From contig JAJVDF010000001.1 in assembly GCA_022410635.1 (NCBI GenBank), positions 14,855,187-14,919,186 on the forward strand: a DNA stretch of 64,000 bases. Direction: 5' to 3'. A program made the position numbers and the translations under genes. The notes under the pieces are model-generated. The model made no database searches. It was not told the origin of the DNA and worked only from the letters and a program-made list of their open reading frames with translations. Of the stretch, positions 1 through 11,322 are shown piece after piece (the first letter of the stretch is position 1; the number at the start of each line of letters is the position of its first letter). This DNA comes from Tretioscincus oriximinensis (taxonomy: Eukaryota > Chordata > Lepidosauria > Squamata > Gymnophthalmidae).

Positions 1-189
1 TTCATACTTTTGTCCTTTGTTTTCTATTGTTTGCATTCTTTTGTCTATTTTCGTTATCTCCATATTAATTTTGGTTATTTCCCCACTTATTTTGACTTGC
101 CCTTGTATAAGCTGATCCAGTTTATTTAGGGCTAAGTCACTTTTTATTGTTATTGAAGGCTCCGATTGAGCTGAATTGAGTGTAGACAT
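1..189 (-). CDS. L1 retrotransposon ORF1, N-terminal part (runs off left edge)
   Basis: On the minus strand an ATG at 189 opens a frame that stays open for all 63 codons to base 1. The predicted protein starts MSTLNSAQSEPSITI and then becomes lysine, isoleucine and glutamate rich with regular hydrophobic spacing (KLDQLIQG, ITKINMEITKID). This looks like the coiled-coil start of an L1 ORF1 RNA-binding protein. The plus-strand T-run just before the ATG and the GC-rich sequence upstream (190 to about 470) fit an L1 5' UTR. The rest of the element lies outside the window, so its integrity cannot be judged. The L1 assignment is by pattern only. Confidence 0.6.
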   Translation of the reverse strand, partial: MSTLNSAQSEPSITIKSDLALNKLDQLIQGQVKISGEITKINMEITKIDKRMQTIENKGQKYE

Positions 190-472
190 TTTTTTTTTTT
201 TTATTGTATTAAATCGTTCCTACCGGCAGCCTTCCTCGTCCAAGCTGACAGGGATCGGGCGTCGTTCTTTTGTTTGGAATCGGCTTGTTTTTGCAGCGAT
301 TCCGTTCCTTTTCGTCTTAAGTTGAAGCCCCGATCTCCTCGCCGTCTCCGTCCGTCTTTTTAAATTGTTTTCTGAGCTTTGGGTGAGCTTTTTTTTNAAT
401 TTTTTAATTTGGCGGTTTGCGGAGGAGATCCGACCTACGTCTGGCTCTCAGCCGCGCATGCGTCCTCCCCCC
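190..472 (-). mobile_element. Probable L1 5' UTR
   Basis: This GC-rich, CpG-containing stretch lies directly upstream of the minus-strand ORF1 start. Its composition is unlike the AT-rich flanks, as expected for an internal L1 promoter. The outer boundary against the neighbouring LTR is uncertain. Confidence 0.45.
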
Positions 473-473
473 A

Positions 474-1023
474 CGTTTGCCATTTTAAGGTTTGTATTTG
501 TTTTATATATTTATTGTGCTGTCCCAGAGGGAGGGGGGAAGAGCAGGCCTGGCCAGGGGCGTGGCTTCCTGATTCCCTGTTTGGGAGGGGGCAAGGCTGG
601 AAGAGCCAGCCAATAGGGCTTCAAGTAGCTGGTTGGTCAGAATATAAAAGGGGAACTGACCAAGGCTACTGGCCTTTCTGTCAGATTAAACTTGTGTTGT
701 AGCAGGTTGACAGAGGGGTATGCTTCTTATCTGCCTCAGTGGGAGGGCTGGAAGTGTATGGCGGCCTGGATGAGTCATAGTTGATACTTGACTCGGGCTA
801 GAACAAATAAGTAAATACGGGACCTGTCGCTTTAGGATTCTGAAACTAAAGTTACTGTTGTTTGGAGCTTTGTGCTTGAACTCAGGCTTGTCCTATAAAA
901 GCCGAGTCATTATTATTATCTTCTTTCAATTTCTTTGTTGAAAACAATAAACTGGTTATTTGTTTGAATTCAAATATCTCTATCTTTCTTTTATTTCCTA
1001 GACAACATTATACAAACACGCTA
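474..1023 (+). mobile_element. LTR, copy A, with start of internal region
   Basis: This is the first of three related copies (also about 14302 and 35130). They share a core beginning CCCAGAGGGAGGGGGGAAG, a CCAAT box in AGCCAATAGG, a TATA box (643-650 here) and an AATAAA signal (946-951 here). After the LTR, TGGTGGGGACTAGGAATA at 1025 begins with TGG and is shared with copy B, so it is a candidate tRNA primer-binding site. Copy-to-copy similarity then continues to about 1100. This fits a 5' LTR plus leader whose internal coding part is gone. The superfamily (ERV or Gypsy) cannot be decided. Confidence 0.7.
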
Positions 1024-1042
1024 TTGGTGGGGACTAGGAATA

Positions 1043-2453
1043 AACTCCCATCGTATAAGTAAACACAGAGACTTTATGTAGACTAAGGGTTCTTACTGTT
1101 GAGGTCACTTCCGGGGCACAACTTAAATCCAGCTTTACTCCACATTAGGGATGGGGAAAGGAATTCAAGGCTTTGCCAAACAAACAGCAATTTTTACTTT
1201 GGCAGGGTGTCTTTAGGAGCCGGCCCTGGTTGCTAAAGCCTCCTAATGGTGCTGCTGTGAATTTTTTTTTTAAAAAAAATATTCTGCTGCCTTGGTCTAC
1301 TGCCCCTGTTGCCCTCTCCCCCTAAATACGGGTCTGACCACTCTTCTAGCTAATTAGTATAGATCTTATCTGGATGATCACTAGTTCCATGAAAATAATG
1401 TGGACTACTTAATTGGATTATTATATACTTCCATAAAGGACTTTACACCTCTATTTACCGTAATATACATTTGGATACTTAAAAAAAAATTATTTAACAC
1501 AAAACATACATACCCAAACCCTCTACCCACCCCATGGATACATCAGATGGTACATCATGCTTCCCTTATTTCACACATATCACTTCCTGCTGCATCAAAA
1601 TGTTGTCTACCGTAAATTAGGCATATGAAATAAATTTTGCCCATTGAACGGCCCACGACTTTCTAGTTTGGATACCCATCCTCCACAGTCTTTTTCCCCA
1701 TAAGAAATCCAAATGGAGAAACTCAACTATGTAATCAATCCACAACTCCTCAGTCCATTTACTTTTATCCCTCTACCCTCTCGCTAATAAAAATAATAAA
1801 ATTTCTGCACATACTGGGATTCGACTTTGGGTGATCTCATACACTCTTTATTAATATCCTTTGTCAAAAATTCTTGACCTCTACACACTCATACCACATA
1901 TGTGCATAGTAGCCGCTCTGTTGACACCCATGCCAGCAGACAGGAGGTATATGGTAATATGTGAAAGCTGGACTGGTGTTCTATATCACCTGGATATAAG
2001 TTTGATTTCTAGTTCCTTCATTATATTATCCTTTATTAATTGAATATCATTTACCCAGCTTAACCATATATTTTGAAGATTATGTATATCTTGCTCCCAT
2101 TGCCCTCTAGTTAGTATCTGATTTCTAAATTTGTATTTAATGAGAAGTTGATCTATTTTGATAAAGCTTTAATGTTTGTCCTTGTTGAATTGAAATGTCT
2201 TGTGATTATTGAAATGTTTATGAGTGTTAGATGTTCTTGCTTTCTTCTGGCCATATTTAAAGCCATTCTGTAAACATTTCATCCTCTTGTTCACAAACAT
2301 TTTGTTCCTGAGGTCGAATAGCCTTGCTGATCAGAAGGCACTTTTCATTTTTTCTAACTTCCATCATTCCTCTTTTACAGCACCTTTGCTCTGATTTAAC
2401 ATGGCCCTCTTAATGTTTATACTGTGTTCTTAGTTCTACTCAAACAGTCAGAC
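1043..2453. other. Intergenic, AT-rich, no gene seen
   Basis: The LTR leader remnant fades out by about 1140. Bases 1150-1330 resemble the sequence flanking the transposon at 52600-52760 (a TTGCTAAAGCCTCCTAATGG-like block followed by a poly-T/A run), so they are probably an old MITE fragment. The remainder is AT-rich and may contain L1 3' UTR remnants. No reading frame with coding character was recognised. Confidence 0.4.
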
Positions 2454-2608
2454 TCATTTCCTAAAATAGCCTTGTCTGGCCACACTCTTATAAATACGCA
2501 GGGATGCTTTAAGGCGCTGAATATCATCCAAAAGATTTCTGGCTTTCCTCAGTTCAGCCTGATGCTTGTGAAAGGTGGAAACTGCTCTCTGCTGTATAGG
2601 ATCAGACC
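2454..2608 (-). CDS. Orphan coding-like terminal exon, unidentified
   Basis: On the minus strand a good splice acceptor (TTGTTTCAG, ending at 2609) is followed by a frame that opens in phase (2 nt, then 50 codons) and stops at TGA 2454-2456. The peptide starts SDPIQQRAVSTFHKHQ and continues as a charged amphipathic helix (KARNLLDDIQRLKASLRIYK), ending GYFRK. It has no repeat-like low complexity and looks like the last exon of a coiled-coil protein. I could not find a preceding exon on the minus strand within the window, nor recognise the family. It could be a real small gene's last exon, a retro-copy, or a transposon-encoded fragment. Confidence 0.35.
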
Positions 2609-2611
2609 CTG

Positions 2612-3357
2612 AAACAAGTTGAATCAACTGCTGATGGCAGGTTGGAAGGCATTTACATTAATAGCATCCCAAAAACAGAAAGAAAAGGTCACATAGTTTG
2701 GGTCATGGGAAAAAGAAGCCTATAAACCTGAAAAAAACCTTTTCTGTTTCTACACTTGGAATTTCTCAGGTATTGATTTTCTACCTCAGACCTCTGCTAG
2801 CCTTGAAGTTGTAACCATACAAACCTAGTAACACTATATCCTAGTAATCAAGTCAAGGAGCACAATAGCCTTCATTGCATGGGATGAGCAGTAGTCCAAG
2901 TCAGATCTGTAGTAAGTATACTCTAACCAGACAAGTGGTAGACCACATTAATCAGTGCTGCATCTGTACTAGTTCTACTATGAATGTAATAGTGGTTTAC
3001 ACAAGTGAGCATGTGCNGAATCTGCAGTGTAGCATGGTTTATCTCTATTTTAGTGATAATTAATATGGATCTAGCAAATCTGGACATTAGTGAAGCGTAG
3101 GCAATTCACAACCATGTCCAATTCAAGGTATTGATGTTGACAAATAAAGCTCTAATCAGCCTGGCTCTTGGTTATTTAAGGAGTGCTTTCCTGCTCAGGC
3201 ATTAAGAGCTCAAGGAGAAGAAGATTCTACAAGTGTTTCTTGCAGTAATTTTCTTTCAGAGATGCAGGAAAGCCTCCTTAGTGGCGTTCTCCACACACTG
3301 GAACAGCCACCTGTGAAGTTCATCAGGAGCCTATAATGTTTAGTTTGGAGCACCTGG
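2612..3357. other. Intergenic, nothing recognised
   Basis: AT-rich sequence with no exon-like frame. Part of 2870-3060 (AGATCTGTAG, GACCACATTAAT) weakly resembles stretches near 8.3-8.7 kb and 22.1-22.5 kb and may be an old DNA-transposon family. Confidence 0.3.
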
Positions 3358-3556
3358 TTAAGAACATAAGAACATAAGAAGAGCCATACTGGAACAGGCC
3401 AGAGCCCATCTAGTCCAGCATTCTGTCTCACACAGAGGCCCACCAGATGCACCTGGGCAGTCCGAACAGAGGAAAGACAAAATATGCACCTGTTCATGAC
3501 TCCCTGCAAATGGCATTTCAGGAGCATTACCTGTTGCTCTGTCCAGAAAAACATGG
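3358..3556 (-). repeat. CR1-like LINE 3' end
   Basis: The sequence carries AAGAACATAAGAAGAGCC, CCCATCTAGTCCAGCATTCTG and GGCCCACCAGATGCACCTGG. This is the reverse-oriented 3' end of the CR1-type repeat that recurs about twenty times in the window. Its forward form reads GCTGGACTAGATGGGCTGTG. Confidence 0.75.
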
Positions 3557-5250
3557 TTAAAACATATTTTTTTCGAACAGGCTTTTGATTCTTACCTTTC
3601 TCTGGCTTCTGTATTATCAGAGAGCAATGGTGGATAGGGCAGAGATAGTAGGTTTTTATTTTAAGTATGGTTTAATAATTCATACTTTTTTCTCTTGTTA
3701 TCCACTATGGAACCTGTGGTGAAGATAGGGTTACCATATGCCCTGATTGGGTGTGGTAATCTGCATACAATCTGCAACTTAATTCTGGATTCCCAAGGAT
3801 AAGTCTTTGATCTTTAAAATGGGTTGTATCTAATTTTTAAAATTCACATGCTTTCACCTTCTCTTCCATCGCAGTTTTATGCAGCACTGTGATGGAAATA
3901 GGTTGGGCAAAGTATTCGTGATTGACACTCTTCAGACGAAACTGGTTCTGTCTCAGCTCACTGCAGGACAGGTGCAGGACTGTTTGCTATCCTGGCAGCT
4001 GGCTGTGGCATTTTCCAGGTGGTAGCTGTCCTAGGATATCATTGCCACAGCTGCAATCTCCAAGGCCACAAGGTGACAAGATGCCTCCTCACACTATAGT
4101 TGCAGGAGCCTGTTGGACTAGTAAATTGGGACGAAGAAAAAATAAGGCCAAGGGNGAGAGGGAGGGACAGAGGCAAGGGGCAGCCTATGGGGATGTAAAA
4201 TATCCCTGTAATTTTTTTTAAATGATGGGTCAGCTGTGGGGAGGGGAGGGGTCTGAGTCTGAGGGAGGGGCATGGGGCTTCTGNGTTTTAAACTGCCAGA
4301 TATGGCAACCACAGATGAAGGTGAGATGTAAATTTCAAAATAAATAAATAAACTCTGAGCAAGGCAGCATTCCAAATTATGATGTCAAACTTTACTGTGG
4401 AAAATCTTCCTGCTTTCCAGCCAAGTTATTACATAAGGAAACTTATGACATTCTTAGGAAACCTAAGCTATCCCAATGGTTTGGGATTCCCAGTGTAAAG
4501 CTGGCTGCACTTTACAGCCTTTGCCAACTTGTGTACATTTCTACTAACATACTGATTCAACTCACTCTAAATATTTGGAAGCAGACTTTGCAAAAGCCGG
4601 TATCACTTTACCCAGTCTGAACTCAGTTCCCCCGCATTGTACAGACAAGGAAAGCTGACAAGAATTACATTTTTGTTTTGCTCTTTGTGAAATATCATTG
4701 TTGAGGGATCACCTGTCATCACTTTCTAATTCTCCAGCTCTGGCCAAGATCTTCCTCTGGAACAAGCTACTTTCATGAGAAGTTCAACTCCATTTGTCTT
4801 TCTGTCACCATAGTAAATTGCAGGCAATAAGGGATGAATGTGACTGAATGAGAACTACAGAAGGCTGTTTTTATTTGGGTTTGGATCTTTTAATCCCACA
4901 TGCAAATAAAAATAGCTTGCAAAACATGATGGTCCCTGGAAGGTCCCAGGGATACAGACCAGATTTTTGCATGTAAGGGAGATGGGAAATAACTAGGAAT
5001 CAATATATCCTGAATTTGCAGATTCAAGCTGATCAACCTCACAATTCTCTCAAATGATCATGAAATCAGTTTCATTTTTTCTCTTTCATATTTGGTTCTT
5101 TGTCTCTGATTAAGGTTTGGGCAGTTGTCTTATCACAGTCCCATAACCATCATTATTAGGTAGCTTGCTTGAAAGTTATCAAATGAAGCAAGTCAACATT
5201 TTACCAAATTGTTTCCTTAAACCAAAGCCTTGTGTTGGTTATAATATTTA
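3557..5250. other. Intergenic, no gene seen
   Basis: No coding exon was recognised on either strand. The short frames around 3922-4375 overlap each other on both strands, lack splice context and look random. Confidence 0.3.
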
Positions 5251-5332
5251 TATACTGCTCAAAACAATTTAGGGAACACTTTAACATAACAGTGTAACAC
5301 TAAGTGATCCCTTAATTGTTTTGAGCAATATA
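5251..5332. mobile_element. Palindromic mariner-like MITE, copy 1
   Basis: About 80 bp in which TATACTGCTCAAAACAATTT at one end is mirrored by ATTGTTTTGAGCAATATA at the other, flanked by TA. It is the same family as the copies at 17182, 24280, 37345 and the half copy at 51172. TA target use and short palindromic structure fit Tc1/mariner non-autonomous elements. Confidence 0.75.
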
Positions 5333-6002
5333 TTTTCTCCTTATCCTCCAGGATGGCAANCAAAGCTTCCTTTTAAAAGAGTGCTTATTAGTAGCATGCA
5401 CCATTCTTTTTGCATACAACAATACGGAGCATTTTAATCTATGTTCCAGAAAAGATGCTTCCTTGGATTCATATGACACCCCATTTTCCACCATAGCATA
5501 GGATCTTTCATATCTGACCATGATGTGAAAACAGTGGGTCTAAAACAGCAAGATGTGCTGGTTTGGACCACAGCAAGGCATTCTCTAAAGCAACAGCATG
5601 TGTACAGTGACAAAGATCTAGACCAGGCACTGCCCTGGCTCTGAAATACACATAAACTTTGGAGCCAGCTTTTGAGATCTCTGAAGGATTATTGATTACC
5701 AAGGATTAAGAATAAAGGTTCCTAGCCTCAGAGACCTAGAGACTCCTTGCTGTGGTGCCAAAATAGGTCCCCTTATAGTTTGGAAAATGGAGATATGCCT
5801 TTATATCTGTGATCTTGGCTGGTTTAAGCTAGAATGTGATAGTCCGCAATGTCAAGGATTACCGGAAGTTCCTATTAGAGTCCTCCTGAATTATATTATC
5901 ATTTTTCACACTTGGATTGAAGAATACTGAAGAACAGGATTAAATCAAACTGCTTTAATTGAGTTCTTCAGGGCTAAACATGGATGTGTCAGAATAGCAT
6001 CT

Positions 6003-6150
6003 AAGGGCCAATTGCAGGAAGTTGAAAGGAAGTGAAGATTTTCCTTCCCCTGTTGCTCGAGACACCCAGAAGTCATTGGTGAGCCACTGTATGAGACAGA
6101 AAGCTAGGCTAGATGAGTCGTGACCTAGCCTAACAAGGCTCCTGTTTATT
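6003..6150 (+). repeat. CR1-like LINE 3' end
   Basis: Contains a TTGCAGGAAGTTGAAAGG-like start, GACACCCAGAAGTCATTGGT, CACTGTATGAGACAGAAAG and a degraded GGCTAGATGAGTCGTG, in the same order as the better-preserved copies at 38590 and 60180. Confidence 0.65.
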
Positions 6151-6489
6151 TTTTATTGATCTCCATAGTATTTTCTCCNAAAAACTATTTTAGCACTTTG
6201 CAAGTCCTTGCACTAGGTGGAAAAATGCAAAAGAAATGTACAGTATTTGCTTTGTCCTAAATGATTTATTATTTGCTGTACTCCGAAGAAGATACAAAAG
6301 AACATCCTATGCTGAGCAATTACTTCTGAGCCACGAGGACAATGAAGACGCAACTGAACATGTTCTATTACATAACTAATTTTCCAGGGATATGTCATGC
6401 TACATCCTACATTCGGGTGCATCAGACTCCTTTTATTACTGACAAACTCACATATTAAACAAAACACCAGGTCCTGAAAGTAGACTTCA

Positions 6490-6665
6490 GTCCACTTTCA
6501 GAATAGAAAAACACTTCAACAAAGTGAATAGTAATTTTCTTGTCACATTTTCTAAACCAAAGGTGAGTTTTCTGAGTTAGAGAACATCCAAAGAAAACAG
6601 CTTGCTCCTTTGCTGATATATTCTCTCACTGTGGACTGAATTAAAATTTAGGTGTGGGGACGGTG
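6490..6665. repeat. Short interspersed repeat related to the element at 31205
   Basis: The blocks GGTGAGTTTTCTGAGTTAGA and AATTTAGGTGTGGGGAC also occur at 31310-31412, and a weaker relative lies at 25220-25400. It is probably a degraded terminal-inverted-repeat DNA transposon. Confidence 0.5.
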
Positions 6666-7010
6666 TCATGTGGATCTGAAACCAGATAGTAAATTCGGTA
6701 GAGAATTTGAATTGTTTTGTTCTTGCTTTGTTTAAAACTATTTATCTTAACTNAGTAATACAATAAAGCATTCCATCCATTTACGGTGGTTCAAACATTT
6801 CCCTCCCTTTTCCCTCCCTCCTCCCTTTTTTGAATACATAATCAATATTTCTTAGGGCTTACATCTGGAAAGTCAATCATACCTTTGTTGCTTTGTTCCT
6901 AATTTTTGCCCCTAAATATTTTTTACCTGTCATCCATGTCTGTTTACATTCTCTTACTTTCTGGTTTATTAATTCTACAATTTGAATTTTCACTGCCATC
7001 ATATTGATTA

Positions 7011-7390
7011 AGAAGAAGAAGAAGAAAAAAAGAAGAAAAAAAGAAGAAAAGAAGAAGAAAAGAAGAAGAAAAGAAGAAGAAAAGAAGAAGAAAAGAAGAA
7101 GAAGAAGAATCGAGTTTTTATACCCTGCTCTTTTCCAGAGAGGCTTACAGGGTTAATTTTCACCCAANGGCTTACATCTTGTTCTATCTTCCCCACCAGG
7201 TTAATGATGATACTCATTCATCTAATTGAAATGCAGATTACAAATTTGCATATCTTTTGAATAGCTGAGCTGGCTAGAGCTGCAGACTAGTGGAAGGCAC
7301 CCACCCCTCCCCACGTCCAACACAAGGCTTCGAAACCCGGTCTCTCAGATGAAAGACTATCTCCTTAGCAACTGAGCCATTCGTGCCNAC
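7011..7390 (-). repeat. tRNA-derived SINE (family A) with expanded GAA/CTT tail
   Basis: Read on the minus strand, this has a tRNA-like head with a B-box-like GGGTTTCGAAGCC block, then the SINE body (CTGGTGGGGAAGATAGAAC), then AGGGTATAAAAAC and a CTT-rich tail. The tail is the plus-strand GAA/AGAAA run at 7011-7110, about 100 nt, far longer than in the other copies. The element is more diverged than those at 14755, 33747 and 41034. Confidence 0.7.
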
Positions 7391-7819
7391 NATCATACGT
7401 TTACTGAATTGGATTTTTTTTATAGTAATAACCTTGATATTTTATCTAGGTGACTTTTTGAACAGTCTCTGTATGTACCACTTGCATATATTTATTGTGG
7501 ATATTAACAATTAAATTCTATCTCATTCCGTCATCAAATATTTACAAGTATTTGACTGAGGATTCTGGAGCCCTTCACCTCTCTTACACATTTTTCCAGC
7601 TAGTGCAAGGACTTCCAAACTACTCCACTCTTGCATCACAGTTACCCCAACTCCCAGAATTCCTGTCACATTTAACAATTTCATAATGGTGGCAGCAGAA
7701 GGGGTAGCCGTCTCTGATCAAAGACAGCTTAAAGGGAGAGTGATCTTAAAATGTNCTTTGCTGGACTTAAAATGTCCTGTGAGGGGGAAACATTGTATGT
7801 GACCATAGGCTGACCTAGG

Positions 7820-8006
7820 CTGACCAGATGACCCATTTTNGGGGGGGTTGAAAACCTGGTTTTGGGGTGCCTCCTGGTTTTTTCTGAGGAAATTAAAAAA
7901 AAATCCTCAGCAAAAATCTTTTTTTGAAAAAAAATTTCCTCAGAAAAAAATGGGAAGCATCCCAAAACCGGATTTTCAATCTCCCCCAGAAGGGGTCATC
8001 TGGTCA
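7820..8006. mobile_element. Inverted-repeat DNA transposon (GACCAGATGACCC family), copy 1
   Basis: The left end TGACCAGATGACCC is mirrored at the right by GGGGTCATCTGGTCA. Inner arms (AAAACCTGGTTTTGGGGTGC, CTCCTGGTTTTTTCTGAGG) are also mirrored. A better copy with a clear target duplication lies at 52968-53183 and a half copy at 9850-9960. This copy has lost the last bases of its right end. Confidence 0.65.
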
Positions 8007-9320
8007 TTTTGGATGACTTTGTGGGGCTTTTTCCCTCCAGACAGTTGTGGGGAGAGGTGATATTCATTTCCATTTTAAAGCTGTCTCTTCCAGCACAATA
8101 TCAGCAGGTAAATGATGTGCCCTTTATTCTTGTTGGTTTTATGACAAACGTTTCCTCTTACCGCTCTCCACTTACGCAAGTTATACTGCCCAGTCCTGCA
8201 AAAAATGTAATCCAAAACTCCTTTCCAGTCAAGGAAAAGGGATGGTGGAAGGATTATTTTGTGCTGCAGCACATTGGATGAGGATTTCCTTTTTAAAAAG
8301 GCATAGGCTCTTTACACACTTACTACGCTGAAACTGTATTGGCAGATACGGACTAGTTTCATCTGCATCGGCTGTAGCTGGATGCATCTGCACTAGTGGT
8401 AGCATCACACAGCTACATTAAGTAGGTTAGACAGCATTAAAACCAAGACAAAGCATGAAAGACACTGCATGCCTCTTTCAGCCATTCTGTTGAGCATTCA
8501 AATCTAGTCCATGTCTGACTGCACCACTGGCTAACCTGGAACAGACAGCATTGGTACAAAACTGATTAATGGATCTGTGGAATACAGAACTGATTAATGT
8601 GATCTACCAATAATCTGTATTAGAGAGCTCTTAGTATGGATGCATTGCCGCTAGTCCCAAGCAGATGATCTGAACTATTGAACTCAAAGTGGATTACTAG
8701 GTTTGTGGCTGATCAAACTGAGTTAACATTTTAAGAGTGGAGTCTGTGCTGAGCAGTGAACAGCTTCAGAGATTCACAGGCAACCAATAAACAACTGGGG
8801 TGAAGTTCACAAAACGTTTCATTTGGGCTGAACACAGTAGGAGTGAAAATGTGCACATCCCACATCTCTTCTGCTTGCCAGGGCTGTCAGATGATTGGGG
8901 AATGGGGGAGTGGATAGAGCTTGAAATATTCAGCTCTTATTGGTATGGCATACTATTTTGCCTAGTTAGGGCACATCTGCAGTTTACATTTCCTTATTAC
9001 TGAGACCAGTTGGCATAGTCCTCTTTCCAGACGTTCCACCCCACAAAAGGTTAGTCGGACACCTTCCTGGTACTAAACTCTTGATTCGAATAATTTGTGG
9101 ACCAAGTGCAAGATATTAAACCACAAAATATCTCAAAGATATCTGGCCATATGGGGATTGTCACATCAGTATCTCCTTGTCAGATCTTCCACTGTATGCT
9201 TATTTTTCCTACAATACTAAATTCATCTCAAACAATGTGCCCTAAATTTTCAATCAGTCCTCTGATCTGCAAGCATTTAGATACTGCCTCCATGTTGGAG
9301 AGACAAAATTCTTCTGAATG
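8007..9320. other. Intergenic, no gene seen
   Basis: No splice-flanked coding sequence was found. 8330-8760 has the CTGATTAATG and GTGATCTACC blocks also seen near 2.9 kb and 22.1-22.5 kb, suggesting an old interspersed repeat. The rest is unassigned. Confidence 0.3.
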
Positions 9321-9324
9321 TCAG

Positions 9325-9480
9325 TGGCAGAGAAATGCAGTTGAAGGTTTTGATTTCTTCTGCTTGAGATATACAGAAGCAATTGATGGATCACTGTGTG
9401 AGATAAGATGCTGAACTAAATGGGCTGTGGCCAATTCCAGCAGGGTTCTAGAATGAAAGCCAAGGGGTGGCGAGCAGGTG
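9325..9480 (+). repeat. CR1-like LINE 3' end
   Basis: Contains TGTCAGTGGCAGAGAAATGC, a TTCTGCTTGAGATATACAG block, GATCACTGTGTGAGATAAG and CTGAACTAAATGGGCTGTGG, the usual order for this family. Further degraded copies of the same end lie at about 9735-9835 (plus) and 10474-10700 (minus). Confidence 0.6.
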
Positions 9481-9849
9481 GAGGTTCTGCCTTTCTCTTC
9501 TAAAGCAAATGAAGATTTTCCCCTTGTCTTGTGTGAAACAGGGTTGTGATTCAACAGGGCTTCTCTGCTTTCAAGGAGAGTTTTGGCTCAGCTGAAAGTG
9601 AAGGTGTCTGAACAAGTACAACATAGATACCTGATGCCCCACAGAGGGGAGCGCTACCACAGAGAAGGCACTCCCATGTGTCCACACCTGACAAGGGAAA
9701 AACAGCATTTAGTGTAACAGCCAGGTCTCTCCAACTTCTTAGGGCAATTTGCAGAGAGACAAAAGCAAGTGAAAGTTTTGCCTTTTTCAGCTGATGGAGA
9801 TGCCCAGAGGCAGTTGCCAGGGCCCCCTAGCTGTAGCGCAATGAATTAA

Positions 9850-9962
9850 AAAAAAATCCTCAGCAAAAAATGGGACACATACATACCCGGGAGGGCGGGG
9901 TAGACACCCCAAAACTGGGTTCTCCCCCCCCCCCAAAAGGAGTCATCTGGTCAGCCTACATG
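9850..9962. mobile_element. Half copy of the GACCAGATGACCC transposon
   Basis: Contains AAATCCTCAGCAAAAAATGG, CACCCCAAAACTGGG and AGGAGTCATCTGGTCAGCCT, matching only the right half of the elements at 7820 and 52968. Confidence 0.55.
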
Positions 9963-10473
9963 CATGGCTCTGCATCCTTCAGGACTGAAGAAGGTTTAAA
10001 GTAAAGTGTGACTAAGGCATAAGTGACATGAAAATAAATCTTTGTACTTTTTGAACAGAAGCCTTGCATAGCTCTTCCTGTGTCAATATGAAGGCAGAAC
10101 ATGCCACTCCCACCTGCAAAGTTGGTGTCCTACAACTGAACCATGTCTATTTTACAGCATGAAAACCTTGTTGCTGCTAAGGTCACCCTGGCACACCTGA
10201 GAAGTTCCNTTCTCTTGCACAAGAGACCCACTTGCCAGACCTCGGAGCAGAAAATGTGAAGGTGTGAAAAATCCGGGAGTGTCCTGAACAAACAGCTATG
10301 AAGCTGAGGTTATCTTGGCAACCCCTGCAAGGTAACTCCCTGTTCCACACTAGATTACCCTTCTGGAGTCATGCCAGGATGGGGATAAAGCCAAACAAGA
10401 TGAATCACTTCTTACTCACGCAGAATAACTGCAGAATTGCCTTGGAAGTGGTTTTGGCTGTGGGGACCGGAAG

Positions 10474-10700
10474 ATCATAAAAATATAAGATTGGCCCTTC
10501 TGAGTCAGACCTCAGCCCATCTAGTTCAGTCTCCTGTTCCCATAGTGGGCCCCTAACTGTCTCTGGGCATCTCAAGCAGAAGAAGAAGACAAAACTTTCA
10601 CNTGCTTTCAACTTCCTGGAAAGGAATCCTGCCTGTCACATCCAACTAGGGTTAGCCATACATACACTTCTCCAAAAATTCATCTGATCCTTTCTTAAAG
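10474..10700 (-). repeat. CR1-like LINE 3' end
   Basis: The reversed CR1 3' blocks (CAGCCCATCTAGTTCAGTCT, GGCATCTCAAGCAGAAGAAG) followed by TTCCTGGAAAGGAATCCTGC run in the order of the forward copies. Confidence 0.6.
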
Positions 10701-11021
10701 CTGTCAGTGTGAATCAGGAAATGGGCAGTGTATGCATGCAAATGGCATGCAGATGGCAGGTCCCTAATCCAGGGTATGATCCAAAATAAAGATCAGTTGC
10801 ATGAACCACTGTCTTCTGTTTTCAGTCGTGAGACTGCTGGTTCCACCAGTGAGAAATTTACATCACTGAAAAGCTTTCATTATGTTTTCCAGTGATTGCA
10901 GTGCTGAGCTTTCTGGATTAATATAGAACATCAGTTTCAAATTCTGCCTAAATTTCAATCTTAGGGTACTTTGGTCCCTTCTCCTCTCCATCTTTCTTTC
11001 TCAGGTTCACTCTGTTATTTC

Positions 11022-11166
11022 TAAGGGCCACTTGCAAGTGAATGAGAGAAAGTGAAACGTTTTCCTCATTCTGCTTGAGATTCCCAGAAACAATTGGTGG
11101 GCCACTGTGTGGGGCAGGAGGCTGAACTAGATGGATTGTGTCTCAATCCAACAGAGCATCTCTTAG
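11022..11166 (+). repeat. CR1-like LINE 3' end
   Basis: Contains GCCACTTGCAAGTGAATG, TTCTGCTTGAGATTCCCAG, GGTGGGCCACTGTGTGGGGC and CTGAACTAGATGGATTGTG. It abuts the MITE that begins at about 11168. Confidence 0.65.
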
Positions 11167-11167
11167 A

Positions 11168-11322
11168 CCCTGTCTCCACTGAGCTTTATTTTGGGTTATA
11201 TCTTGGAATAGGAACCAGGTATCTACATGCTTGTGTGGACTATGGCAAGGCCCAAATGGCCTGGGTGGGCAGGTTTTGTATTGAGATATAAACCAGAATC
11301 AGGCTCAGTGGGGACAGGACCT
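11168..11322. mobile_element. MITE with CCTGTCTCCACTGAGC ends, copy a
   Basis: The left end CCTGTCTCCACTGAGC is the reverse complement of the right end GCTCAGTGGGGACAGG. The flanks read TTA on both sides of the GACC/GGACC ends. TTA duplication is typical of PIF/Harbinger elements, but that assignment is tentative. Related, more decayed copies are at about 18968, 20585, 24387, 47435 and 53540, sharing GCTTTATTTTGGG and ACTATGGCAAGGC blocks. Confidence 0.6.

Noticed and set aside
7008..7217. Minus-strand frame with poly-Phe/Ser tail
   Set aside because: Translation of the GAA/CTT repeat at the SINE tail, so an artefact of simple sequence.
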